A stretch of 64,000 nt of DNA, taken from the NCBI GenBank assembly GCA_014529385.2, contig CM043966.1, positions 110,280,808-110,344,807 on the forward strand, in the 5' to 3' direction. Positions within the stretch are counted from its first letter, which is position 1. Every line of letters starts with the position of its first letter. Below are positions 36,151 to 48,536 of the stretch, in pieces. The stretch is from Adiantum capillus-veneris. Its lineage: Eukaryota; Streptophyta; Polypodiopsida; Polypodiales; Pteridaceae. A model generated the notes under the pieces. The model was not told the origin of the DNA and searched no databases. It saw only the letters and a list, made by a program, of their open reading frames with translations. The position numbers were made by a program, and so were the translations under genes.

Positions 36151-38094
36151 AAGATTCCTATGTTATTTTTTCATATACTTTTTTATACTGAATTAAGATT
36201 GTGGATGCAAGGTCCACCACTTGTTCAAGCTAGATCTAAGAAAGTATATATACTGAGTCTTCAAACTAGTAAACCAAGGGGAGAGAGAAGCAGGGTCCAT
36301 CACTTGTCCAAGCTCATCTCTAGACAACATAGAGAGATGTTATGTCTACTAATTGTCCAATATAGTCATGGAGAAATGATAGAAGGTTGATCCACTTGTC
36401 CAACCTATCATCTCTAGTAAAATGGGAGGTTTGGCCTTAAGATTCACCATGTAACCAACATATACTTCATTGTATTATGAAGAGTAGAAAAGAAAAGCTC
36501 CACCACTTGTCTAAGGTAGTTCCAAAATCAACATGGAGAGAAGAAAGCTTCACCATTTGTCCAAGATAGGCTCCATTAAAACATGGAAAACCTCATATAT
36601 GTTGTACATGGAAGCTTTTTTCCAAGGTCCACCACTTGTCCAAGCTAGGATCCATTAAAACATGGATAGAAACAAGGCTCCACAACTCGTCCAACCTTTA
36701 TAGCTGCGAAGTGTACCGGTTGTCTAAACTAGGCATGGGAAAATAATAGAAGGTCCACCACTTATCCAATATATTATCTCTAATAGCATGGGAGGTTTGG
36801 TCTCAAGATTTAGGAATTGGCTGACCTGTATTTCATTGTATTATGATGAATTTGGTTTTAAAGTCAACTACTTATCCAAGCTATAAGTTTATATCTTGAA
36901 TGGTATTCCTTCCCATCACTTAGAAAACCAATGATATGTTGTACATGGGAGGGTTTGTTACAAGGTCCACCACTTGTCCAAGCTAGTTTCATTGAAACAT
37001 GGATGAAGACAAGCTCCACCATTTGTTAAAGCTAGACTCCATTGAAATCTAGAAAATCCATTCTATGTTGTACATGGGGTTTTTGTTTTAAGGTCCAACA
37101 CTTGTCCAAGCTAAGATCCATTGAAACATGGAGTAGAGAAACACTCCACCACTTGTCCAAGCTAGGCAACATTGATAGTAGTTGGTTTATTTTGAAGATC
37201 CACCACGTGTCTAAGCTAACTCTATTGAAACATAGAGAGAAGCAAAGGTCCACCAACTGTTCAAGCTAGGCTCCATTGAAACATGGACAGAAGCAAGCTC
37301 CACCATTTCTCCAAGATAGACTCCATTGAAACATGGAGAGAATCAAAGGTCCACCATTTCTCTAAGCCAAGATCTAGTTGTCCAACCTATAAGGTTATAT
37401 CTTAAATGGTAATCTTTCTAATCACTTGGAATACCCATGATATGTTTTACATGGGGGTTTTGTTCCAAGATCACCACTTGTCCAAGCTAACTCTATTGAA
37501 ACATAGAGAGAAGCAAAGGTCCACCACTTGTCCAAGCTAGTCTCCATTGAAACAAGGAGAGAAGCAAGCTCCATCATTTCTCCAAGATAGGCTAGCATGG
37601 ATAAGTGCACCTTGAAACCAACCTTCCTATGAGGCAATAGAGCATATGCTACATATTTTATGTATGCCCCATGCCTCAAATTAAGAAGTTATAGATTAGA
37701 AGTGGACCTTGCTTAAATGTCACATGCAATAAATTAAGGAAAAATAGCCAAGTGGATTGTATTCCTCAATGGATCCTTGCTTTCACAAGTTGTGAACCTT
37801 GAGTCACTTTTACATTAACTTGGACAAGTGGTGGACCTAGAAACCAAGCTCTCCATGTTGAGATAAGTTGTAGGTAGGACATTAGAACATAGACAACGAT
37901 AATGGATGCAATATACTCCTCTCCTAATAATCCAATTGATTGAAACCATGATATTTTAGTTGTTTTCATTGTGTATTGTATGTGCATAAAGTGGAATGAG
38001 ACCTTAAGAAAACTCAAATTTTTGACAAAATCTCTATATTTTATACATGATATATTGAAAGTTGTCCAACCTAGGAATTGGGATTTTCCCACTT
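36151..38094 (-). repeat. Satellite block in reverse orientation, inner part of left arm
   Basis: Reverse-oriented cores (CCACCACTTGTCCAAGCTAG) run from about 36210 to 37580. One or two plus-oriented cores follow near 37598 and 37822, then a minus core at 38062. Segment 37186-37973 has no counterpart in the right arm, where eight bases (AAACTAAG) stand at the equivalent place near 53780-53787. Confidence 0.85.
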
Positions 38095-39745
38095 TACCTA
38101 ATATGGTCTTCTAGACCCATCAACTCACTGCAATGTGTAAATCGCTCCAAAGCTAAGCCTTTTGTCAAAGCATCTACTGGGTTGTCGTCAATGCGTAGCT
38201 TGACCAAATCAATAAGCTTTTTGGCCAAGAAATCTCTCACGAGATGATACCCGACTTCAATGTGTTTCGATTTGGAGTGAAACACAGGATTCCTTGCCAA
38301 TACAAGAGTACTCTGACTATCACAATATATTACTGAATGTCGAGATTTCTGACCAAGCGAGATAACCATACAGCCTCTTTACTTGCATCCGACAATGCAA
38401 TGTACTCTAATTCCGTAGTGGAAGACGACGTACAATCTTGAAGACATGAAACCTCCAAGATACTGCTGCTCTAGCAAATATGAAGACATAGCTAGATGTC
38501 GATCTCCTATCGTCGACACAACCCGCATAGTCTACATCCGCATAACCCATGGGGCATCACTATTCTCAAAGCGTAAACACCTGCCGACCGTACCTTTAAG
38601 GTACCTAAGAATGTGCTTCACTGCTTCCCAATGCTTGCTGGCAGGATTTTCCATATATCGACTCACCGCTCCCACTGCAAAAGCAATGTCTATTCTTGTG
38701 GACACCATAGCATACATGAGACTGCTCATTGCCAAAGAATATGGTACCTTAGCCATTTCCGCTCGCTCAACATCAGATTTGGGTGCATCTTCCTTGCTGA
38801 GTTTCAAGAATGCCTGCATTGGGGTACTCAATGCTTTCCCCCCCTGCATATTGAAACGTTGCAAAACTTTCTTAATGTATGTTTCCTGAGATAACTCACG
38901 AATACGACGTTTGCGATCTCTTTTGATTCGCATGCCAAGAAAATGTGTAGCATCCCCCAAATATTTCATTGAAAAATTATTGCTAAGTGTTTTCTTCAAG
39001 TTGGCAATTTCCGCAATGGATTTCCCAGCTATAAGCATGTCATCAACATACAAAACTAGAATGATCATCAAGCCATTATCTAGCTTTCTTGTGTACAAGC
39101 AGTCATCCTCTTCGCTCCTTTTATATCCTTGAGAACTCATACATGCATCAAATTTATGACACCACTGCCATGAACCCTGATTTAAGCCATAAAGTACCTT
39201 TTTGAGCTTACATACTAGCTCCTCACGAGATGCATTCTCCTGAACAAACCCTTCAGGATGCTGCATGTAAACGTCCTCATCAAGATCCCCGTGAAGAAAT
39301 GATGTCTTCACATCCATTTGGACAAGTTCCATGTCCTCAATCGCTACAAGACCAAGTTTAGTTCCAAGCGTTGTCATCTTGACCATAGGCGAGAAGATTT
39401 CATCAAAATTGACTCCCTTTTGCTGTTTGAACCCTTTGGCCACAAGTCTAGCCTTGTACTTTGGATTTGGATCACCTCAAGAAATTTCTTCTTGTAAACC
39501 CATTTTCAAGGTAAATCTTTCACATCATTTGGTAGTTCTACCAAGTCCCAAGTGTCATTAGCTAGAATCGAGTTATACTCAGATTCCATAGCCTGCTCCC
39601 ACTTCACCACATCATCCGTCATCATGGCTTCTTGGTAGCAGCTTGGATCATTGCAATCGGTCAACATGATGTAATCAAGACCTGGCTCGAAATGTGCAGG
39701 TGGACGAGAGACGATATCCCATCTCTCCATCTGCACCATATCCAA
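38094..39745 (-). pseudogene. Copia A reverse transcriptase and RNase H
   Basis: Pieces in order: WEQAMESEYNSILANDTWDLVELP (39745-39506), the RT core with VQMDVKTSFLHGDLDEDVYM and an intact YVDD (39443-38532), and the RNase H part with YCDSQSTLVLARNP, HIEVGYHLVRD and DDNPVDALTKGL, ending LMGLEDHIR-stop at 38094. The pieces are joined by frameshifts near 39480 and 38400-38530. The last five codons fall within the 16-mer shared with the inner end of the right arm. Confidence 0.87.
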
Positions 39746-39869
39746 TGAAAATACATTTGTGTGACTTTAGCTCTAACTCCTGTCGAAGTTGTTTAGGCAC
39801 GTGAGCATAAGCTTCACAACCAAAAACACGTAGATGGTCATAGTGGGGCTTACGTTTAGACCATAACTC

Positions 39870-40885
39870 TTATGGAATCTCATAATTCAATGGGGTACTT
39901 GGGAAACAATTTATAATGTGCACTGCGATCAAGACGGCTTCTACCCAAAAGCCTTGTGTGAGATTTGCCCTAGAAAGCATGGCTGTGACTCTTTCCCGAA
40001 TCGTACGATTCATGCGCTCAGCAACTCCATTCTGAGCTGGTGTGTATGGTGCAGTAAACTGCATTTTAATCCCCCTTTTAGCACATAAATTGTCAAACTC
40101 CTTGGAGACATATTCTTGACCGTTGTTAGTCTGCAACCTCTTGAGTTTCTTGCCATACCGATTCTCAATGAGTGACAAAATTTTTTGGAACACAGGATGA
40201 ACTTGATCCTTATGTTTCAAAGTATATGCCCACACCTTTCGAGTAGAGTCGTCTATGAATGTCACAAAATAGCTGCCCCCCCGTAGAGATTTGGTTGACA
40301 TAGGACCACAGACATCACTATGTACTAAATCTAGAGGTTCAGCTTGCTTTTGACCCAATGGTAAGTGCACGAACCTAGTCTGTTTGCCATAGATACAGTG
40401 CTCACAAACAGGAAATTCAACATAAGACAAGACATGTAAGTAGCCAAAACGAGTCAGAGTTCTCATTCCTTTTTGGCTAATATGACCTAGCCGACAATGC
40501 CACAACTCAGTAGACGGTAGCTCGGCTATAGCTATGTAATCATGACCAACATCTGACACATGCATGGAATACAAGGTACCATGCTTTTGACCTCTGAGGA
40601 CAACAAGATTACCTTTGAGGACTATCCATGAACCATTGTCAAATGTGGTGTTATAGCCCAAATCATCAAGCTAACCAACAGAAATCAAGCTCTTAGTCAA
40701 CTTGGGCACATGCATGACGTTACATAAAGTAAAGTGCGTGCCATTCCTTAGATACAATTTGACATTTCCCACACCCTCAATTTCTAGTTCATAAGCATCA
40801 CCAAGTCTCACTTTGCCACAAGAGTGAGAAAAAGTAGAGAACCACTCTCTATGTGGTGTCACATGGAAACTCGCACCAGAATCTA
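39870..40885 (-). pseudogene. Copia A protease and integrase region
   Basis: Directly after the gag stop the same frame reads VDSGASFHVTPHREWF, the aspartic protease active site (D-S-G-A intact), then LRNGTHFTLCNVMHVPKLTKSL. A stop near 40668 precedes the integrase. The integrase zinc-binding site HCRLGH...CEHC is present. The catalytic core has DLVHSDVCGP (first D) and NGVAERMNR (E), but the second Asp is Asn in QTNNGQEY. Integrase inserts the cDNA into the host genome; this copy would be inactive. Confidence 0.85.
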
Positions 40886-41843
40886 CTATCTAATTCTATG
40901 CATATTGCCATCTTCTGTAACAAGAGCCTCGACAAGTAGATCTACTCTGAAGACCAATACATCAGAGTTAAGTGGCATAACAACCGCTGGAAGAGTTTCT
41001 ACAATAGGAGCATTTGAAGACTCTAGCACATTGATCTCCTCTAACTTTGCTTTGCCCTTGTTTGAATCATCAGACTTAGAAGTGTCACCGGATTGTTTAT
41101 CCTTCTTGCTTTGTTTCCATTTCCTGCCATCCTTCTTCACATGCCCTTTTTTATGGTAGTGATAGCACTCGAAATTATGCATAAAACCCCAAGACTTACT
41201 ACGTGAGTCCCCACATTCCTTGATTTTGGCACGACTTTGAGTGCGACCCCTCTGTCTATCACTAGCAACATACGCATCACCATCCTTCTTGCCTTCGAGA
41301 GATTTCCTGCAAATCTCCTCGGTAAACAGAATCCCAAGGATGTCATTGTACACTAGACCGGTACCAGGTGTTGAGCTGCTAATTGCTGTACAAAACGTAT
41401 CCCAAGACGAGGGTAAACTGCATAGCAAGAAGATACATTTGATTTCCTCATTGAAGACCAAACCCTGAGTGGTCAACTGAGTGAAAATGATATTCAACTC
41501 AATAATGTGAGTAGAAATAGTGCCCTCTTCCTTCATACAAAGGTCAAACAGCTTCTTCATCAAGAAAACCTTATTAATGGCACTTCCATACATCTCTAGC
41601 AGTCCTTTCTCCAACTATAGTAAAGTACATAGATTCGGCCAAATGCAAACGGAGGGTAGATTTGGCCTTAGCATCAAGTTCCTCCCACTCAACATCTGTA
41701 TACTCGCCCTCTAGGCACTCCATGATATGATCCAGTTGGCCTTTTTTCATAAGAACATCTTGAATCTGCTCTTTCCAGATAGCAAAATTCGTCCCATCAA
41801 ATTTTCAGATATTGTAAATATCCTTTTCACCACTAGATGACAT
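40886..41843 (-). pseudogene. Copia A gag
   Basis: ATG at 41843. The N terminus (YNI-stop-KFDGTNFAIWKEQI, then KAKSTLRLHLAESM) and the UBN2-type capsid region (LMKKLFDLCMKEEGTI, FTQLTTQGL, LCSLPSSWDTF) identify it. The zinc knuckle is degraded: CYHYHKKGHVKKD where CxxCxxxGHxxxxC is expected. There is a stop early in the frame near 41807, a frameshift near 41600 and a TAG at the protease boundary. Gag would form the cytoplasmic particle. Confidence 0.82.
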
Positions 41844-42910
41844 GGCTGCAAACTAAAGATAATATGGCGATAAACACTCGTAATTCGGAGAAAAATTTGG
41901 CAGAGCTTCCCCAGAAAAACTGACAGAATCTCAATCCAAAACTGTCACACAAGAGATCAGTAACGCATCAAAAGTAATGCTCTCAAAGCGAAAGACAGGG
42001 GCATCCAGCACTAACTGTGTATAAAAAGTCAAAATATGACCCAAGACAGCCAACACGGCGTCAAATGCACTTAGCCCTCTCTATACATGTCCTATGGCGA
42101 GGCCACAAAAAAGGGGTACTCCAACAACCTGTATCACCGAAAGGATCTCAACATTCGAGAATCCCCCAGCTCAAGAAAACCTCACGCTATCGACCCTCAC
42201 AAAAGGTTATGCAGACAAGAAACCAACCCAGTCTCAGAAAAGGCCTCCGAACCGAGTCTCAAAAATGGTTGGGACTGGCAGAAACAAGCCAAATTAGCTC
42301 CACAAAAGGTACATATGGCAGTTTTTGCAACTCAATGTACATCCACTGTCAACAATACTTCAAGGTGCAGTATACACGCTCAAACAGACGCCAAAAACAA
42401 TGTGCAAGCAGTAAAAAAATCCTTGCCAAAATAATACATATCCGCATCAAGTACTCTCACCGAAATCTATGCTGATGCTAAACATTGCAACCTGTAAGAA
42501 ACCTGGATGTCCTGTATGTATGCAAGAACTTGTGAGGAGATGGATGCTTGAAAAACCCAAGACAATGTTGATGCCAAAAAGTGCTCCTAATCAGCCCATA
42601 AACACCGTCTCAATAGGACATAATAGCCATAAAACGGCTATATACAATCCCAAAATAGTCTCTGAACAACTTGCACCTATGTCCTGTACCTGTATCTATA
42701 GCAAAAGTGGAGTTGAAAAATACAACTCCTGAAGCATAGCTCGGATGAAGCTTTCGACTGCAAGAACAACTTCAAAAGGGGGGTAAAACCCTAGGACACT
42801 TGTTGGAAACGCTCTCGGAACACTGAATTTGCCGATGCCAAAATCAGAAACCTGTTTACACTTTTGAAAGTGCGTGCACGCGGACGCGAAAACGACAAAG
42901 CACAAACCCT
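41844..42910 (-). other. Copia A 5' leader
   Basis: About 1.07 kb between primer site and gag ATG with no recognisable protein. Short overlapping open frames on the plus strand at 42017-42475 have no family features. Confidence 0.5.
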
Positions 42911-42924
42911 ACTCTGATACTAGT
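42911..42924 (-). other. Copia A tRNA-iMet primer-binding site (decayed)
   Basis: Minus strand TAGTATCAGAGT lies two bases inside the LTR edge. It differs at two positions from the TGGTATCAGAGC complementary to plant initiator tRNA-Met. Confidence 0.7.
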
Positions 42925-43388
<464 letters not shown>

Positions 43389-43400
43389 CTCCCCCTCGAG
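43389..43400 (-). other. Copia B polypurine tract
   Basis: Minus strand CTCGAGGGGGAG lies immediately 5' of the 3' LTR (TGTTGAGATG), the expected plus-strand priming site. Confidence 0.88.
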
Positions 43401-45454
43401 CTCTGCATGTCGCAGAGTCCAAGCGTAGTCCGGAAACATTGAAGTTTCTCAGCTCCGAGGGCCTTGGTAAAGATATCCGCTATCTGCTCCTCTGTGCTGA
43501 CGTAGACCAAGTTGATGTCGCCCGCCAACACTCGCTCTCAAACGTAGTGGTAATGGACCTCTATGTGCTTGGTCCTGGCATGGAACACTTGGTTCCTAGC
43601 CAACTGCATGCTACTGAGGTTGTCACAATGGATGACAATCTACTGGTCCACCTGCACTCCCAAGTCCTCAAGTAATGTGCGTAGCCAAGCTACCTCGCAC
43701 GCCGCAGCTGCTGTACCTCTGTACTTGGCCTCTGTGCTCGAAAAAGCAACCGTAGGCTGCTTTTTGCTACTCCAAGTAATAGCAGCACTCCCAAAAGAGA
43801 ACATGAAGCCACTCATAGATCTCCTATCAACAATGCTACCTGCCCAATCTGCATCTATATACCCATACAATGCTAATGGCGCATCTGCTGCATAGAACAA
43901 TGCGTAGTCAAGAGTCCCTTGCACATATTGAAGTGTGCGTCGTACTCCATCCAAATGTGGCTTCCTTGGAAGCTGCATGAACTGACTCTCCAAGCCTACT
44001 GTGTAGCTCAAGTCTGGCCTCGTGATAGTCAAGTAGATTAGACTACCCACAATCTTCCTGTACATCTTGACATCCTCAACAACATCACCCTTCTCTGCAC
44101 TCAGCTTTGCATTCACATCCAAGGGAATATAAATTGGCTTACAATCTTCCATACCATACTTTGACAACATGTCCGAAGCATACTGTCTCTGTGACAGCCA
44201 TACACCCTCTGGAGTCCTGATCACCTCAATGCTAAGAAAGTAGCGCAACTCGCACAAATCTTTCATTTCAAACTCTTGTTTGAGAAGACCCTTCACATGG
44301 TCAATCTCAATAGCATTGTCACCCACAATAATAAGGTCATATACATATATGGTAATGACCACAATCCCCACATCACTCTCACGTACATAGAGTGAATGAT
44401 CAGCATGAGCTCTCCTAAACCCAATACTGACAAGATACTTGGCAATCCTGTCATACCATGCTCTAGAGCCCTGCTTCAAACCATACAAAGCTTTGAGGAG
44501 CCTGCATACATAATCTGGGTAACCTGGATCGACATAACCAGGTGGCTGATCCATATACACTTCCTCTTGCAAATCACCATTCAAGAAGGCATTCTTTACA
44601 TCCATTTGATGCATAATCCATCCTCTAGATGCAGCCACTGCTATGACAGCTCTCACAGTCGTCATCTTTGCCACTGGAGCAAAGGTCTCCTCATAGTCTA
44701 TGCCATACGTCTGTGCATAACCCTTTGCGACCAGCCTTGCCTTCTGACGCTCAATGTTACCATCAGCCTTATGCTTAGTTTTATACACCCATTTACAGCC
44801 AATAGCTTTCTTGCCACTTGGCAATGGCACCAACTCCCATGTGTCGTTTGCTTCCAATGCAACCATCTCTTCATTCATTGCATCATCCCAATGCACATTT
44901 CCAACTGCATCCTCAAAACATGTGGGCTCCACATCCTATATCACCTTAGCCATGTAGGCTTGGTGATGCGCTAGATACCCATCATAAGTCAATTTTTGAA
45001 CTGGATTTCTGACTCTATTAGATCTGCGCGGTCCTGGGTCACTCCTTTGCTCTCTAGCATCTTCTTGTACTTTCCTTACACCAGGTGTCCTGACAGCCGG
45101 AATTCCAAATTACTCATCAAGACTTTGTTCAGAACCATCTGAATCCATGTCTACATGTGATAACCCTGATGATGCATCAGCTATAAAGGGAGGTTCATCA
45201 ACCTTTTCCTTTCCTTTTCGTGATACATTCCCTGTACCTGCTGGTGGAGTAACCTGCGTACGTAGTCTACCATTCCATGGCTTCTCAATAGAGCCACGAG
45301 AAGACGAATCTTGTGGTCCACTCAAAACCTATGACTGTGGCCTCACATTTTGTACAACCACATCATCTTTTACATCAGCCCCAATAGTGCCATGTGCATT
45401 ACTGTACCAGCTGGTCATCTCATCAAAGACTACATCTCTGCTCACTCGTAATTC
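43389..45454 (-). pseudogene. Copia B linker, reverse transcriptase and RNase H
   Basis: A Ser/Pro-rich linker with two or three stops (45454-44940) leads into the RT: HWDDAMNEEMVALEANDTWELV, HQMDVKNAFLNGDLQEEVYM, YGLKQGSRAWYD. The catalytic box is IYVYD in place of YVDD, removing a metal-binding Asp. The RNase H part has YIDADWAGSIVDRRS and FSSTEAKYRG, then a TAG at 43642-43640, IHCDNLSSMQLARN, another stop, and ADIFTKAL up to the polypurine tract. Confidence 0.92.
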
Positions 45455-46741
45455 TCATGTAGTAGGATTGTAGCACCTGTATCCCTTTTGTTCAAGGGAA
45501 TATCCCACAAGAATGCATTTCTCTGCTTTAGGATCCAATTTCCTATGCAACTCATCTGGTATATGCACGTAAGCTATGCATCCAAACACTTTCAAGTGTG
45601 CCAAATCAGGCTTTGTACCTGTAAACTTTTCCTCAGGTGTTACATCATGCACCGGAGCTGTAGGTGTCCTGTTCATAATGTACACAGTTGTATTTACGGC
45701 TTCAGCCCAGAAATGATGAGGCATGTTTTTCTCATTCATCAATGCACGTGCAACCTCTGCAATGTGCCTGTTTTTCTTTTCTGCGATCCCATTCTGCTGT
45801 GGAGTATATCTGCATGTAAACTGCCTGCGCATACCATGCATTCGCAAAAAATCTGAAAAATCGTTGGAGAAGTACTCTCCCCCTCCATCTGACCTCAATG
45901 TCTTGATTTGCATATCTGTCTCCTTCTCAATCATGACTTTGAAGTCTTGAAAGTGACCAAACACTTCACTTTTGTTACGCATGAAGTAGACCCATACTTT
46001 CCTTGTATGTTCATCAATGAAAGAGACATAATACTTGCAACCATGTATACTTGCAGTATCGGTTGGACCCCAAACATCTGTGTGCACAACCTCAAGTGGA
46101 TTTTTACATACATTGCGCTCATGTGGAAATGAGCCCTTTGACTGTTTTCCAAACTGGCAAGTTGCACACACTTTATGCATACCATCCACCTTGAATTTGG
46201 GCAAACCTTTTACAATCTGTTTTGATTGCATGCTGCGCAATCTCTGCTCATTGACATGGCCAATGCATTTGTGCCAAATGTCAACATCAGCCACAACACC
46301 TGTACCCTGTGAAAATAATGCAGCTTTTACCTCAGGCATGTCTACATTCATCGTAAACATTCTGCCCACACATTTGCCCTCTGTGATCAGCTTACAGCCA
46401 TTCTGGAAATCTTCTACATAACAGCCATTTGGATTGAAGCTAACCTGCAAACCCTGCTCAACCATTTGTCCAATAGAAACAAGATTCTTTGTAATGTTTG
46501 GGACATGAAGTACATCTGCTAAGTACTTTGATTTCCCACTCTTCGTATTTAGAGGTATGTCCCCTACATGAGCAATGGGTTGAGCTGTGTCATCTCCTGT
46601 CTACACATAGCCTGACACATCTGGTTTGCGCATATCTCTAAACCACTCTCCACGAGACGTCATGTGATTAGAGTCACCTGAATCCACATACCAAACATCA
46701 TCTTGGGTGGAATTATCTACAGTCATTGTATTCATTACATG
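45455..46741 (-). pseudogene. Copia B protease and integrase
   Basis: In the gag frame, after the TAG, VWYVDSGDSNHMT gives the protease active site (D-S-G), followed by another TAG near 46603 where Gln is expected, and VLHVPNITKNLVSIGQ. The integrase from 46465 has the zinc site HKCIGH...CATCQFGK and all three catalytic acids: VHTDVWGP, LRSDGGGEY and NGIAEKKNR. The ORF stops at TAG near 45457 after RCYNPTT. Confidence 0.92.
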
Positions 46742-47711
46742 CTACATAAAAAACATGCGCTTGTTTTTGCTGTCATCTGCATCTCTGCTAGTAGATGCAT
46801 AGTTGCCCTGTTCTCTCTTTTCACTTGCTTTTCCCTTTGGACAGTCACGTGACATGTGACCTCTTTCGCCACAAGTCCAACATTCTCTGCTATCTGCAAT
46901 ATGTTGCTGCCTGCTTGATCCTGCACCACGACCTCTTTGACTCCCCCTGCCTTGAGACTGGTTTCCCCTGCCACCTGTATTGTTTTGATTTGATTGAACT
47001 TCTTGAAATTGGCCCCTGCAACCCCTTGGGCCTCGACCACGAACTCTACCTCTACCTCTGTTGGAGTTAGAATAGAAGGCCTGTTCAGAATTATTTCTGC
47101 CATGAGAAGAAGATGTGTCAAGGTTTTTCTCCTCAAGAATAAGCATAGAAATCAAATCTTGGAACACGGGGATGTCGTCTCTTGTATTCATGGAAGACCT
47201 GAAATGTACATACTCATTTCCTAGGCCATCCAAGCATGCACGGACAATGTCATCGTCTTCCACTGAGACTTTAATAGATCCAAGAGCCTCAATGATACTC
47301 TTGATCTTCAAGGCATAATCATTGATGGAGAGGTTGTTCCTCTTAACCTGATTTAGCTCCGACTTTAGTTGAAGCTTCCTGGCCTTGGTGTTCACCTGGA
47401 ACACTCTGCCTAAGTTTTTCCATGCAATGGCGGGGGTTTCAGCATCCTGTAGATAGCCCATCATGCCATCTGTGATGCTCATAGAAAGCCAATACATCAC
47501 TTTGCTCTGGCCTTGTTGCCAGTCCCTCAAAGCTTTCCTTTGTTCTGCTGTAGCATTTTCCTCGGGAATCTCTGGTTCCTTTTCATTGTCTCCTTCTACA
47601 TAGTCCCATATAACCTTTTTCTTTTAGGAAATTTGTTATTCTGAACTTCCATGCAGGGTAGTTATTTTTCTCAAGCTTCTCAGTAACAATCTGACTGAAA
47701 CAGTTAGACAT
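46742..47711 (-). pseudogene. Copia B gag
   Basis: ATG at 47711 (MSNCFSQIVTEKLEKNNYPAW). A one-base frameshift near 47618 separates this N terminus from a 262-codon open frame. That frame holds the UBN2-type capsid (YLQDAETPAIAWKNL, LKSELNQVKRNNLSINDYA, CLDGLGNEY), an Arg/Gly-rich linker and an intact zinc knuckle, CWTCGERGHMSRDC. It ends at TAG 46744-46742, in frame with the protease. Confidence 0.9.
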
Positions 47712-47960
47712 CTTGAAGCACTAAGACAAAATAGTTGCAATCTGCAAAAACCTGCAAATCTGCTGAACCTGCTATCGTGGTACCTGTAGCGCTTTCTACA
47801 CTCAACGAGTGTCCACAATCAAGCCTATATACAACCACTGTACTTGTACAGTAAATCTCTATGTACTGCAGTTTGGAGACCTGTTCAGAAACTTGGCATC
47901 TGGTCGTGGATTGCGAACGAAGGGATTGTGATGCTCTTGCTCTCTTAGCCTCTCTTGCCT

Positions 47961-47979
47961 GCACCAGGCTCTGATACCA
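47961..47979 (-). other. Copia B tRNA-iMet primer-binding site
   Basis: Minus strand TGGTATCAGAGCCTGGTGC abuts the 5' LTR directly. Its first 12 bases are the standard complement of the plant initiator tRNA 3' end. Confidence 0.93.
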
Positions 47980-48296
47980 TGTAAAGAAAGAGGATGCAAG
48001 AGAGCTACACAAGACAAGCACAAAGCACACAGAGATGGAAAGATTCTTCTTCTTCTTGCAGAAAAGAGAGTACAAAATGACTAAGTGCTAAAACTGAAAA
48101 GTAGCACATATGTACATGCGGTCACTAAGTGTGAACTCACTAGAAGTGTACTAGGCTGGCACTATAAGTGTAGTCCAGCTGTAGAATCACTGGCAGAGAT
48201 CCTCCGTGTCGGTCACCTAATGCGCCAGTGAGTAAATGTCATAAGAGGCCAAGACCCGTAGTGGATGCCAGCTCAAGATGTAGAGCTCGACATCTC

Positions 48297-48300
<4 letters not shown>
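47980..48300 (-). repeat. Copia B 5' LTR
   Basis: Partner of 43068-43388. The terminal base is G rather than A where it meets the resumed (GA)n tract. Confidence 0.95.

Positions 48301-48389
<89 letters not shown>
48300..48389 (+). repeat. (GA)n microsatellite, right half
   Basis: About 45 uninterrupted GA units, the continuation of the tract interrupted by Copia B. Confidence 0.98.
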
Positions 48390-48393
<4 letters not shown>

Positions 48394-48536
48394 TGCTTTG
48401 GGCGAAGTGCACAACAACGTTATCCTATTACATCTCCTTATTCTATTGTATTATAGAACAAGTGTATATTTGGGTCAAGTTAGTAGATGGGTTAGTAGTA
48501 AGTGGGATGTCCGGCTAGTTGGCCTAAATCCCAACA
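48300..48536 (-). repeat. Copia A 5' LTR, 5' portion, including (GA)n
   Basis: The GA tract 48300-48389 continues the interrupted LTR. The minus strand starts TGTTGGGATTTAGGCC at 48536, immediately beside the PPR pseudogene array. Because Copia B landed in a dinucleotide repeat, its target-site duplication cannot be read. Confidence 0.8.

Larger units (their letters stand above)
27611..38110 (+). repeat. Left arm of a >10-kb inverted repeat
   Basis: Position 27611 pairs with the last base of the window (64000), and 38095-38110 pairs with 53642-53657. The two FCP1-like genes, the satellite blocks and the spacers recur in reverse order on the other strand. In the exons and spacers compared by eye the arms are about 99% identical. 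They differ by several indels, including about 788 bp present only here (37186-37973) and a local duplication of about 88 bp near 36000-36130. The true outer end lies beyond the window on the right, so the arm may also extend left into the SET exon. Confidence 0.95.

Noticed and set aside
38050-38094. 3' LTR of Copia A directly after its stop codon
   Set aside because: The sequence does not match the 5' LTR start TGTTGGGATTTAGG; it matches the inverted-repeat arm instead.
42017-42475. 152-codon plus-strand frame with basic residues
   Set aside because: It lies antisense in the Copia A leader, overlaps two other frames of similar length, and has no family signature.
44396-44974. 192-codon plus-strand frame
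   Set aside because: It is the antisense shadow of the Copia B reverse transcriptase.
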